DNA of 64,000 bases from Oligoflexia bacterium (GTDB taxonomy: Bacteria > Bdellovibrionota > Bacteriovoracia > Bacteriovoracales > Bacteriovoracaceae): the NCBI GenBank assembly GCA_015232355.1, contig JADFZW010000001.1:248001-312000 (forward strand), read 5' to 3'. Position 1 is the stretch's first letter, and each line of letters starts with the position of its first letter. Shown in pieces: positions 53,295 to 62,444 of this stretch. Below the pieces are notes generated by a model. That model was not told the DNA's origin. It searched no databases and worked only from the letters and a program-made list of their open reading frames with translations. A program made the position numbers and the translations under genes.

Positions 53295-54437
53295 ATGGCG
53301 TATTTAAATCAAAATGAACCTAATACTTATAGTAAGTTTAGAAATCCTACACCGACATTTCTAGGTGGAATCTCTGTCTTTTTATCACTTAGCTTTATCT
53401 TTGCTATTATTACGCCTACACCTCTTGCTCTCATCTCAATTTTTCAAGGAAGAACAAGAGGACTCATGTTTCATCTGCTTTTTCTATTGATCGTTTTCGT
53501 CCTGGCCACAAAAGTATTTTCTGAACCATTGATATTTTGGACTTACCTCTCAGCGATCATCTTCTCTCTACTGATATCTGAAACAATTTTGCGTGGATTC
53601 TCACCAATCAAAGGACTTTTAACCTCATCAGCAATTTTTGTAGCAGTACTATCTCTAATAATCTCTGTTTGGTCTCTCAACATACAGGGCACTTTTAAAG
53701 ATTATGTAATAAAAAAAGTTGAACACATCTCCGCTGAATTCAAAAAGAATGAGAAAAAATATTTTCCACAAAAGAATAAAGATGCCAGAGAGACTGCGAT
53801 AGTATTTTCAAAACCAGAGTTGCTGGCAGAAGAGATAATTAAAACATTACCATTAACAATTTTCGTTGGAATTATCTTTTCACTCTGGGCCAATCTCGCT
53901 CTACTGTTACGATTCTTGATTCGCTATGGAAATCCAACTAACTACCCATACAGCATCAAAGATCTCCTCTACTTTAAAGTTCCAGATTATTTTATATGGC
54001 CACTAATAACTCTTTTAGTACTTATGCTCTCTGGTTCGTACATCAATCAAAACGTTGGAATAATCGCCAAAAATCTGTTATTCTGCCTCGGCCTGTTTTA
54101 TTTCTTTCAAGGTTTTGGTATCCTAATTGAGTTGTTTAATCTATTAAAACTTGATGGGATCTTTCGTTCACTTCTAATTGTGCTCACGGTTGTTACCAGC
54201 TATTGGATATTAGCATTAGTTGGTTTGTTTGATTTATGGGTTGACTTTAGAGCGCTCTTGAACAAAAAATTTAAGGAACGAGCAGAAGAGAAAGAAAATG
54301 AATTAGAAGAAGATGATGAAGATAATGAAGATGATGATAACGACAATGACGATGATGATAAGGATAAGAAGGATAAGAAAGATAAGAATGAAAAGAATAA
54401 TAAAAATAATATAAATGATAAAAATGAGAAGAAATGA
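53295..54437 (+). CDS. DUF2232-like membrane protein
   Basis: 380 residues with about eight membrane segments. Its location between rpsR and rplI is where DUF2232 (YybS-like) proteins occur in many bacteria, and the pattern of hydrophobic segments fits. The C-terminal 60 residues are Glu/Asp/Lys repeats (EEDDEDNEDDDNDNDDDDK then KDKKDKNEKNNK). Function of the family is unknown. Confidence 0.75.
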   Translation: MAYLNQNEPNTYSKFRNPTPTFLGGISVFLSLSFIFAIITPTPLALISIFQGRTRGLMFHLLFLLIVFVLATKVFSEPLIFWTYLSAIIFSLLISETILRGFSPIKGLLTSSAIFVAVLSLIISVWSLNIQGTFKDYVIKKVEHISAEFKKNEKKYFPQKNKDARETAIVFSKPELLAEEIIKTLPLTIFVGIIFSLWANLALLLRFLIRYGNPTNYPYSIKDLLYFKVPDYFIWPLITLLVLMLSGSYINQNVGIIAKNLLFCLGLFYFFQGFGILIELFNLLKLDGIFRSLLIVLTVVTSYWILALVGLFDLWVDFRALLNKKFKERAEEKENELEEDDEDNEDDDNDNDDDDKDKKDKKDKNEKNNKNNINDKNEKK

Positions 54438-54452
54438 TTCTAGGAGATAAAA

Positions 54453-55235
54453 ATGAAAGTTATATTAAAAGAACATGTTAAAAATCTTGGTAACGTTGGA
54501 GACATCGTTACTGTAGCTGCTGGACACGCAAGAAACTTCCTTATTCCTAAAAAACTTGCAGTTCTCGCAGATGATACTAATAAAAAATTTATTGAAGATC
54601 AAAAGCGCAGATTATTAAAGAAAGTAAATGCTCAAAGAGATGCTGCGATCTTATTAAAACAAAAGATTGATGGTGTTGTTGTTGAATTAGCAAAAAGAGT
54701 TGGTGGTAATGGTAAATTGTTTGGAACAGTAACTAGTACCGAGCTTGCTAACGAATTAAAAAATAGAGAAATTGATGTTGAAAGAAAGTGGATTCATACT
54801 GAAAATCCTATTAAAGAGCTTGGCACTTTCAATGTAAAAGTAAAAATATTTGCTGATATCGAATCAAACTTTTCTGTAAAAGTTTTAATGGATCCAAAAC
54901 AAGTAGAAGAACTAAAAAATAAAACTTCTAGCAAAAAGAAAACAAGAGAAGAGCAAGCAAAAGCAGCTGCAGCAGCAGCAGCGGCTGCAGCAGCGACCAC
55001 ATTAGGAGAGACATCAGAAGATGGTGTTCCTTTTGTCAATGTAACTGTAGCAACAACTGAACCTGAGAAAGTAGCTGCACCTGAAAAGGGAAAGGGCAAA
55101 GGCAAAGGAAAAGAAAAGGACGGAAAAGAAAAAGAAGCATCTGCTGAGAAGGAAAATAAAAAGTCTGAACCAAAAGATAAAGATAAAGATAAAGACAAAG
55201 ACAAAGAAAAGAGCGGAAAAAGCAAAAAGCAATAA
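54453..55235 (+). CDS. rplI: Ribosomal protein bL9 with long low-complexity tail
   Basis: 260 residues; the first 150 are normal bL9 (MKVILKEHVKNLGNVGDIVTV, then the connecting helix and C-domain GGNGKLFGTVTSTELA). The extra 105 residues are Ala-rich (about 170-182), then Gly/Lys repeats and a DKDKDKDKDK run coded by microsatellites. Such a tail on a stalk protein is unusual. TAGGAG gives the start. A repeat element follows 48 bp after the stop. Confidence 0.95.
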   Translation: MKVILKEHVKNLGNVGDIVTVAAGHARNFLIPKKLAVLADDTNKKFIEDQKRRLLKKVNAQRDAAILLKQKIDGVVVELAKRVGGNGKLFGTVTSTELANELKNREIDVERKWIHTENPIKELGTFNVKVKIFADIESNFSVKVLMDPKQVEELKNKTSSKKKTREEQAKAAAAAAAAAAATTLGETSEDGVPFVNVTVATTEPEKVAAPEKGKGKGKGKEKDGKEKEASAEKENKKSEPKDKDKDKDKDKEKSGKSKKQ

Positions 55236-55283
55236 GTATCTCTCTATACACATTATACATTATTTCAAAAATTTCTAACATTC

Positions 55284-55412
55284 TATAGTCTTCCACAAAA
55301 TGATTAAGGGGCAGGAAGACGAGGCGAGGCGACCGGAGTGTATATAGAAATAAATGAGGATCGCCGAGTCCGAAGTCTGACGAACCCCTTAATCATTTTG
55401 TGGAAGACTATA
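55284..55412. mobile_element. 129-bp palindromic element (MITE-like) with 28-bp perfect inverted arms
   Basis: The left arm (55284-55311) and right arm (55385-55412) are perfect reverse complements over 28 bp, with a 73-bp core (55312-55384). The core is GC-richer than its surroundings and has its own inner complementarity: GGCGACC near 55328 pairs with GGATCGCC near 55358, and AGAC with GTCT. Both ends read TATAG...CTATA, compatible with TA target-site duplication of IS630/Tc1-type transposons. No transposase is present. It fills most of the rplI-dnaB gap and could also fold as a transcript end signal. Confidence 0.75.
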
Positions 55413-55440
55413 AATTCAAATTTTTTCCGTAGGAGTCTTA

Positions 55441-56886
55441 ATGGTAGCAACTCAAGAACTCCCTCATGATTTACTTGCAGAAAAATCACTGCTTGGTTGT
55501 CTATTAATTGATAGCAACGCCCATGATGAAATTAATGATTTAAATTTAAAGACAGATGATTTTTTTCATCCTCAATACAAAGTAGTCTTTGATAGTATTA
55601 TGGATCTGATTCATTTATCAATGCCAGTTGACTATGTCACACTCTGTACTCGTCTATCAGATAAAGGGAAATTAGAGACTTTAGGCGAAGAAGAGCTTAA
55701 GGGCCAGGCATTCATTCTCAATATCCATGAGGAGCAGGCATCATCTGCCAATATCTATTACTATGCTAAAACTGTTAAAGAAAAAGCAATATTAAGAAAC
55801 ATAATAAAAGTATCACAAAAAATTGTTCAAGAGTCATACTCATTTAGTGGTGATACTAAAGATTTTCTCTCCAAGGTTGAATCCAATTTCTTTAAAATCA
55901 CACAAGAGATAAAAACTGGAAGCATGAAGAAGCTCTCAGCATGCTTAATAGATAATCTTACTGATCTAGAAAATAACGATCGAAAACTAGGTGAGCTTGT
56001 TGGACTATCAACAGGATTTGATCATTTGGATGCAAAATTACTTGGATTGCAGGCCGGTCAATTAATTATCGTGGCCGCCAGACCTGGTATGGGAAAAACA
56101 TCGCTTGCACTTAACATTGCTATGAATAGCATTGAACACTCCAAACTTCCCGTGGCCATATTCTCTCTCGAGATGCTTGCAAGCGAACTCTCTCTTAGAA
56201 TACTTTCTAGTTATGCTAAAATCGATTCCAAGAAACTTCGAACTAAAAATCTCTACGACAATGAATTAAAACAACTGGGTGCTACTGTGCAAACTTTAGC
56301 AAACTATCCGATCTATATAAACGATGATGGAGGTACTACAATATTTGATATTCAAAGTGAATGCAGAAAGATTAAAGCAGAACATGGGCTTGGTATTGTA
56401 ATCGTGGACTATGTTCAGTTGATGAAACCACACTCGGCAACTACATTTAGAGAGCAACAAATCGCTGAGATCTCCAGAGGATTAAAAGTTTTATCCAAAG
56501 AACTTGAATGTCCAGTGATGGCACTTTCACAGCTCAATCGTGGTGTGGAATCCAGAACTGATAAACGTCCGACTCTATCAGATTTGAGAGAGTCTGGAGC
56601 ACTTGAGCAGGACGCGGACGTGGTATTGTTAGTCTATCGAGATGATTGTTACTATCCAGATTCCTCTAGAGAAAAAGGAATTGCAGAAATTATTATCGGT
56701 AAGAACAGATCTGGCGAAGCAGGTGTGGTTAAACTTGGTTGGAAAGGATCATACACTAGCTTTGTTAATCTAGCACCTCAAGAGTACGATGAACTCACTA
56801 ATAATAACAGTAGTAGTAGTCATAGTAGTAGCAATAGCAATCATCAATCTGCTATAAATTACAATAACGACTACTACCGAACGTGA
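55441..56886 (+). CDS. dnaB: Replicative DNA helicase DnaB
   Basis: 481 residues. The N-terminal helical domain begins ELPHDLLAEKSLLGCLL. The RecA-like motor has Walker A AARPGMGKT (Lys219), Walker B VIVDYVQLM and the family motifs QLNRGVESRTDKRPTLSDLRESGALEQD. The C-terminal 30 residues are Ser/Asn-rich. Ribosome site TAGGAG. Downstream of rplI, as in most genomes. A DciA-like loader is encoded at 9.8 kb. Confidence 0.97.
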   Translation: MVATQELPHDLLAEKSLLGCLLIDSNAHDEINDLNLKTDDFFHPQYKVVFDSIMDLIHLSMPVDYVTLCTRLSDKGKLETLGEEELKGQAFILNIHEEQASSANIYYYAKTVKEKAILRNIIKVSQKIVQESYSFSGDTKDFLSKVESNFFKITQEIKTGSMKKLSACLIDNLTDLENNDRKLGELVGLSTGFDHLDAKLLGLQAGQLIIVAARPGMGKTSLALNIAMNSIEHSKLPVAIFSLEMLASELSLRILSSYAKIDSKKLRTKNLYDNELKQLGATVQTLANYPIYINDDGGTTIFDIQSECRKIKAEHGLGIVIVDYVQLMKPHSATTFREQQIAEISRGLKVLSKELECPVMALSQLNRGVESRTDKRPTLSDLRESGALEQDADVVLLVYRDDCYYPDSSREKGIAEIIIGKNRSGEAGVVKLGWKGSYTSFVNLAPQEYDELTNNNSSSSHSSSNSNHQSAINYNNDYYRT

Positions 56887-58112
56887 TATTCACCATTTTT
56901 CCAACTAAATCATCTTGGATAATTTTCCACAATCTCCTTCAAGGATTTGTCTACTACAAAGATTATCGTCTTAATCTCATAACAAACAAGAAAGAAGACT
57001 TCACATTCTTCAAGCTAAAAAAAAGATTACAATCATATAAAATATGCCATCACTACCAAAACCCATTGGTATTAATTCTTTTTTATGAATTCAATTCACC
57101 ATCTGCATCTGCATCTGCATCTGATATAAATAAAGATTTACCTTATGCTATTGAATTGGAATATAATAACTCTAATATTCTTAATGAAAAATTTTTACAC
57201 AAAAATTCGGACTCGGACAAAGAAGATAAATTATACATACACAGATCAGACAACCTTAGCTTTAGAGAATACTTAAGTGCTTTCGAAAAGGGTTACCAAG
57301 AATTACTAAAAGGAAATTGTTATCAATTTAATCTAACCTTTGAACATAAATTCAAAATTCTCTCACCTTCCTCTGAACCTTTGATCACATATATTCTTAA
57401 ACACATTCTTTCAAACACAGAAGCGTGCGCTCACGGAGCGTACGCTAATATAACCAACATCCCCATCCTTAACAAGATATATTTAAGTAATTCCCCAGAG
57501 TGCTTATTTAAGATAAAAAAAACAACAAAAAATCGTCAACAACAACTATCAATATTTTCTATGCCCATCAAAGGATCTCTTAAATTGAGTAATAATAAAA
57601 AAATTAGCGCTCTAAAAAAAGAGTTATCTGATTGTAAAAAAAATAGTGGTGAACTTAATATGATCACCGATCTTATTCGTAATGACCTCTCTAGTATTGA
57701 AAATAAAAAATCAACAGTGGTCACCAAAAAAGCATATCTTAAAGTTCCAAATATTCTACATCAATACTCTGTCGTTAAAGTAGATATAAGTAATCCTCAT
57801 CTAAATCTATTTCAAATCATTGAAAAAATATTTCCTGGAGGTAGCATCACTGGTGCACCTAAAAAAAGAGTGATGAAAATAATCTCTGAGATCGAGCCAA
57901 CTGCTCGTGGATTTTATACTGGATCTACTATTATTTTTCATAAAACTCTTAAAGCAGCATCCATCAACATTCGTTCAGCAACGATTAGCTCAAGCACAGC
58001 AGAATTCACTTATGGTTCTGGTGGCGGGATTACTCTTTTAAGTAATCCATTTGAAGAATTTGAGGAGATGAATTTAAAGGTAAAAAGTTTTATCGATTAT
58101 TTATTCTCTTAA
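56883..58112 (+). CDS. pabB: Aminodeoxychorismate synthase component I (PabB-like)
   Basis: 409 residues; GTG start overlaps the dnaB stop (GTGA). Chorismate-binding core: MPIKGS (PabB-type Lys instead of the Ala of anthranilate synthases), NMITDLIRNDLS, FPGGSITGAPKKRV, EIEPTARGFYTGS, SINIRSATI and YGSGGGITLLSNPFEEFEE. With PabA it makes 4-amino-4-deoxychorismate for folate. The N-terminal half is divergent and includes a SASASAS repeat. Its 3' end overlaps the convergent GH13 stop by 4 bp. No pabA or pabC is near. Confidence 0.85.
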   Translation: MIFTIFPTKSSWIIFHNLLQGFVYYKDYRLNLITNKKEDFTFFKLKKRLQSYKICHHYQNPLVLILFYEFNSPSASASASDINKDLPYAIELEYNNSNILNEKFLHKNSDSDKEDKLYIHRSDNLSFREYLSAFEKGYQELLKGNCYQFNLTFEHKFKILSPSSEPLITYILKHILSNTEACAHGAYANITNIPILNKIYLSNSPECLFKIKKTTKNRQQQLSIFSMPIKGSLKLSNNKKISALKKELSDCKKNSGELNMITDLIRNDLSSIENKKSTVVTKKAYLKVPNILHQYSVVKVDISNPHLNLFQIIEKIFPGGSITGAPKKRVMKIISEIEPTARGFYTGSTIIFHKTLKAASINIRSATISSSTAEFTYGSGGGITLLSNPFEEFEEMNLKVKSFIDYLFS

Positions 58113-59800
58113 ACTTCAAAAATCAAGGTTCCACATGGGGCCAAATTCACTTTAAGAAGAGATTCATTAATAAATACTCTCTTGCCAGAAAGTTTTTCCC
58201 ATAGTTCTCTATCATAAATAAATGGTAGATGAATTTTAAAATCAATTGTTATCGCATGCTCAGAGGTAGTATCCACGTTGGCCAAAATAATAAATCCCTT
58301 TTGTGGATTATCATGTCGATAGCGGTAAAGGGCCAAAACAGCAGGATGATTTTCATCAATAAACTTTATATTTCCTCCAGTTTTGAATAACTCATTTTGA
58401 TCAAAGATTTGATGAATCTTCTTTAAACTTTGAGTGAAATCTATTCCCCAAGAATTGGCCGACATCTCCCATTTTTTTTGTCTTCCAATAAAATTTATCT
58501 TCTTAGGCAAACCATACTCCACACCCTGACTCATTCCTGTGTATCCAGTTCCCATCAGAGCACAGACCACATATCTTGGAATGGTTGCTTGTACATGTCC
58601 ATACTCTTGAGTTGGAGATCCACTATCATGAGAATTAATTGGAAACATGTAACGAATTTTGCTGTAATTATTATGAATAAATTTTATAAAGTCTCGCATC
58701 TGTTGTGCGTATCCAGAAAACCAAGGTGTGGCCAAAAGTAAATTAAGTCCATTTTCAAAAACCATTTTCTCAGTTGTAATGGGATCAGTAAATAGCTCTG
58801 CAAAGACGATTAGATCTGGATACTCTCGTCTGATCGCCTCCATCAGATAGTGAAAAAAAGGAACGTTAGTACTATGAAGATTATCTAAACGAATCATGCC
58901 TCCAGTATAGTTTGCATAGTTTCCCCAAAAGATGGCGTACTTTTTCATATAGTACCAAACTTCATGGCGAATGTTTTTATCTGCATGATCATATTTTATT
59001 AATGCCAAATCCTCCCACTTAATCCACTTCAAACCATCCCAGCAACCAGCTCGTTTGTGAGTATCTTTTTCATTACTATCGGTTGCTATCCAATCAGAGC
59101 AGAAACGGGCCACTCTACTTGTAATTCCAATGTGATTTAAAACCAGATCAATACATAATTTTATCTCTAACTTTTTTGCCTCTTCCACAAACTCTTCAAA
59201 TTGATCATGCAAATCTCTACTATCGTTTGCATTCTTATAGGAGAAATCAATATTAAAAAGATCTTGAGCGGAGTAAGGACTCTCTGAGGCATCAAGCTCT
59301 GTAACTGGTAACAAGTGAACAGCATTAAATCCCATATCCTTTATGTGATGAAGTAATTGAATCCAATCTTTGATTGTACCAGAAACACTTGGTATCAACG
59401 TATACATTTTTATGTCTTTCATAGAGGGAGGATCAACATAAAATGAAGTATAGGGAACATTATCCCAATACCAAGTGCTACCAAAGTTAAATGAATATTT
59501 TACTTTAAAGCGATAGAGTCCACAATTTTTCAAAGGAATATCTATGCTAAATTCACTCTTTTTTCCTTCGCTACCTTCGCTAAAACTTATATCTTCCCAC
59601 TGGCCACTTATGTCTGTATGTAACAGCACTTGCAAATCATTAATCATCTCTTCTGCAACAACTGTTAGTTTTAAAGTATCTCCTTTATACACTCTAAAGA
59701 ATGCTTGATTACCAACAGGAAAAGAGCGCTCCTTAATACATCTGGCCCCTTTTCTAATTTTTTTTATCTTTAACTCCGGAATCTCTTTTCTTGTCAACAT
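58109..59800 (-). CDS. GH13 alpha-amylase family enzyme
   Basis: 563 residues with no signal peptide. An N-terminal beta-sandwich is followed by the catalytic barrel. The four GH13 regions are seen: DLVLNH, GGMIRLDNLHS with nucleophile Asp306, VFAELF with the acid Glu and NSHDSG. The C-terminal beta domain closes it. The enzyme acts on internal or stored alpha-glucan; exact specificity (debranching, transfer or maltogenic) cannot be fixed by eye. Its start is 14 nt after the glucan phosphorylase stop, so they are co-transcribed. Confidence 0.86.
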   Translation of the reverse strand: MLTRKEIPELKIKKIRKGARCIKERSFPVGNQAFFRVYKGDTLKLTVVAEEMINDLQVLLHTDISGQWEDISFSEGSEGKKSEFSIDIPLKNCGLYRFKVKYSFNFGSTWYWDNVPYTSFYVDPPSMKDIKMYTLIPSVSGTIKDWIQLLHHIKDMGFNAVHLLPVTELDASESPYSAQDLFNIDFSYKNANDSRDLHDQFEEFVEEAKKLEIKLCIDLVLNHIGITSRVARFCSDWIATDSNEKDTHKRAGCWDGLKWIKWEDLALIKYDHADKNIRHEVWYYMKKYAIFWGNYANYTGGMIRLDNLHSTNVPFFHYLMEAIRREYPDLIVFAELFTDPITTEKMVFENGLNLLLATPWFSGYAQQMRDFIKFIHNNYSKIRYMFPINSHDSGSPTQEYGHVQATIPRYVVCALMGTGYTGMSQGVEYGLPKKINFIGRQKKWEMSANSWGIDFTQSLKKIHQIFDQNELFKTGGNIKFIDENHPAVLALYRYRHDNPQKGFIILANVDTTSEHAITIDFKIHLPFIYDRELWEKLSGKRVFINESLLKVNLAPCGTLIFEV

Positions 59801-59814
59801 AGCTTACTTACCTC

Positions 59815-62373
59815 TCACTTTTCCCACTTAATAAGATTAGGAATAAATTCTGTGGCCAAATTTTTATGTCCTGGAAGTATTCTAACGTAATATCCATATC
59901 TGCCACCATAATTACAAGATATCATCGTTTTAAATACACTGACCTCACCATCAATTCCTTCTCTCTCCATTCTTATTCTTCTCGGATATTTTAATTCACT
60001 TTGAAATCCTAGCGATCCATAGTAAACCTCTACCATTACATCATCAGGATTTATTCCACAAAGTTTTATATATGCCCGCACGGTTACAGCTTCTCCTGCA
60101 AAGACCACATCTTTAGAGCTAGTTTCAATGCGTACTATTTCAATATCACTCCAAGTATTTTCAAGTTTAGTTCTCCAAGAGGCGAGATGTCTGGTCTCTT
60201 CATATTTATTTTCAGTTAAACTCTTTATTAAAGCATCACCTTTTAAATAATATTTTGTTAAATAATTGGTAAGCATATTATGAGCATTAAACATCTCTCC
60301 ACAACTTTGAATAGATTTTTTCACCATATTCATCCAAGCAACGGGAACATTTTGATCATCACGATCATAGTATAGAGGGATTACTTCATTTTCTAAAATA
60401 CGATATAACAGTCGTGATTCCATCTCATCTTGATAAATACTATCATTATAAACTTCACCATTTCCGATGGCCCATCCATTGGTTCCATCAAATCCTTCAT
60501 CCCACCATCCATCCATAATGGATAAATTGAGGGCCCCATTCATTGCTGCTTTCATTCCTGATGTTCCAGATGCTTCTAATGGACGTCTTGGAGTATTTAA
60601 CCACACATCCACTCCTTGAACTAAATATCTGGCCACATCAATATCATAATCTTCTAACAACACTACTCGTTTACTAAATTCTGGTCTGGAACTTGTCTCA
60701 TAAATTTTTTTGATAATCGATTTGCCTAAGCTATCTGCTGGATGTGCTTTCCCTGCTATAATTATTTGCAGTGGTCTTTCTGGATGATTCACTAACTTCA
60801 TCAATCGTTCAATATCTCTAAAGAGTAAATCTCCTCTCTTGTATGGTGCAAATCTACGAGCAAAACCAATTGTTAAAATCTTTGGATCTAACACTTCTTC
60901 TGCTCGTCCGATTTCACTTACACTGGCACCCTTCTTTCTTCTATGCAGGGCCAGACGTTCTCTTACAAATTTAATTAATCCTTTTTTCCTCTCAAAGTGA
61001 GTATACCAAATTTCAGCATTAGGAATCTCTTCTATTACTTTCCAAATACTGTGATCTGCTCGCTCCTTTTCATATGCAGTTTGCAGATATCTAACAAAGA
61101 GTCCTTCCATTCCTTTGCTGATCCAAGTTTTAGTATGAACTCCATTGGTAACATGTCCGATAGGAATCTCTTCTACTGGAATTTCTGGATATAGTTTACT
61201 CCACATTTTTCTAGATACATGTCCATGCAACTTAGAAACTCCATTGGCCATACTTGAAAAATTTAATCCCAGCACAGTCATGCAATATTCTTCATCGCTG
61301 TCTTCAGGATTTTCACGACCTAATCCTAAAAATTCTGTCCAAGTTAACTTAAATTCGCCTGCATAAAGCAGCAGATATTTTTTCATCAATTCAGGGTGAA
61401 ATCTCTCATTACCTTCGGGAACTGGAGTATGTGTGGTAAAAATATTGCTAGACCAAACTACCTCTTTGGCCTCGGCAAAAGATAGCGAGTGATCATTAAT
61501 TAATTGAGACATTCTCTCTAGAATCAAAAAAGCTGAGTGTCCTTCATTAATGTGAAAAATTGATGGCGTAATATTTAATGCTTTAAGTGCTTTTACTCCG
61601 CCAATTCCTAGTAAAATTTCTTGGCGAATCCTTGTATCACGATCAGAATCATATAATCTTTTGGTAATATCTCGATGTTTGGGATCATTCATTGGAAGAT
61701 TGGTGTCGAGTAAATACAAACTAATTCTTCCAACATCTACAGTCCACACTTGGAAGAAGACCTCATCTTCTCCCATATCCATTGATAAAATAATTGGTCG
61801 TCCATGAATATCTTTTTCCTGACGAGCGGGAATACTAAGCCAATCATTTTCTGGATAATACTCTTGTTGAACACCACTAACATCTAATCCCTGTCTAAAA
61901 TATCCCTGTCGATACAAAAGTCCAACTGCCACTAATGGGATTCCTAAATCACTGGCAGATTTTAAATGATCCCCCGATAAAATTCCAAGTCCTCCCGAAT
62001 AGATTGGAAGCGATTCATGAAGTCCATATTCAGAGGAGAAATAAGCAACCAACGGATTATTCTTATCCCTTTTGCCATAATTTTCTTCATACCAAGTTCT
62101 TGCGCTTAAATATTTCTTAAAAGAACTATAGACCGCATCCACTTCTGCTATATATTGCTTATTTTGGGCCGCCTCTTCTAATTTTTGTTGAGAGACATCA
62201 CAGAGTGTACGCAAGGGATTTTTATCTGCATTTCTCCATGCTTTGTAATCTAATTTAGCAAATAATTGTCTGGCATCCCAGTTCCATGAGAACCATAAAT
62301 TGTTGGCCATCTCTAATAGTGGTTTTAATTTTTGTGGTGTAGTTGGTAGAACCGTAAAAGAACGTATTTTCAT
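59815..62373 (-). CDS. glgP: Alpha-glucan phosphorylase (GT35)
   Basis: 852 residues of the shorter glucan-phosphorylase class. The PLP lysine is Lys608 in TSGMKAAMNG. Also conserved: LAYFSSEYGLHESLPIYSGGLGILSGDHLK-type N-terminus (FSSEYGLHESLPIYSGGLG), FTTHTPVPEGNERF and RPLEASGTSG. Releases glucose-1-phosphate from glycogen or maltodextrin. GGGGAGG ribosome site. Middle of the GT4-GH57-glgP-GH13 run. Confidence 0.95.
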   Translation of the reverse strand: MKIRSFTVLPTTPQKLKPLLEMANNLWFSWNWDARQLFAKLDYKAWRNADKNPLRTLCDVSQQKLEEAAQNKQYIAEVDAVYSSFKKYLSARTWYEENYGKRDKNNPLVAYFSSEYGLHESLPIYSGGLGILSGDHLKSASDLGIPLVAVGLLYRQGYFRQGLDVSGVQQEYYPENDWLSIPARQEKDIHGRPIILSMDMGEDEVFFQVWTVDVGRISLYLLDTNLPMNDPKHRDITKRLYDSDRDTRIRQEILLGIGGVKALKALNITPSIFHINEGHSAFLILERMSQLINDHSLSFAEAKEVVWSSNIFTTHTPVPEGNERFHPELMKKYLLLYAGEFKLTWTEFLGLGRENPEDSDEEYCMTVLGLNFSSMANGVSKLHGHVSRKMWSKLYPEIPVEEIPIGHVTNGVHTKTWISKGMEGLFVRYLQTAYEKERADHSIWKVIEEIPNAEIWYTHFERKKGLIKFVRERLALHRRKKGASVSEIGRAEEVLDPKILTIGFARRFAPYKRGDLLFRDIERLMKLVNHPERPLQIIIAGKAHPADSLGKSIIKKIYETSSRPEFSKRVVLLEDYDIDVARYLVQGVDVWLNTPRRPLEASGTSGMKAAMNGALNLSIMDGWWDEGFDGTNGWAIGNGEVYNDSIYQDEMESRLLYRILENEVIPLYYDRDDQNVPVAWMNMVKKSIQSCGEMFNAHNMLTNYLTKYYLKGDALIKSLTENKYEETRHLASWRTKLENTWSDIEIVRIETSSKDVVFAGEAVTVRAYIKLCGINPDDVMVEVYYGSLGFQSELKYPRRIRMEREGIDGEVSVFKTMISCNYGGRYGYYVRILPGHKNLATEFIPNLIKWEK

Positions 62374-62444
62374 ATCCTCCCCTCATTATCATTATAGATA
62401 TAATCATAGAGTACAGAGGATGTTGTTTTAATAAATCATATCAA

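Noticed and set aside
54794-55296. Open minus-strand frames over rplI
   Set aside because: They are antisense shadows of the Ala/Lys/Asp repeats in the bL9 tail, with no ribosome site.
55284-55412. Simple rho-independent terminator for rplI
   Set aside because: The arms are too long and precise, the core is itself structured and no T run follows, so a terminator alone does not explain it.
55304-55489. Minus-strand frame across the repeat element into dnaB
   Set aside because: It crosses the palindrome and the dnaB start with no ribosome site or coherent product.
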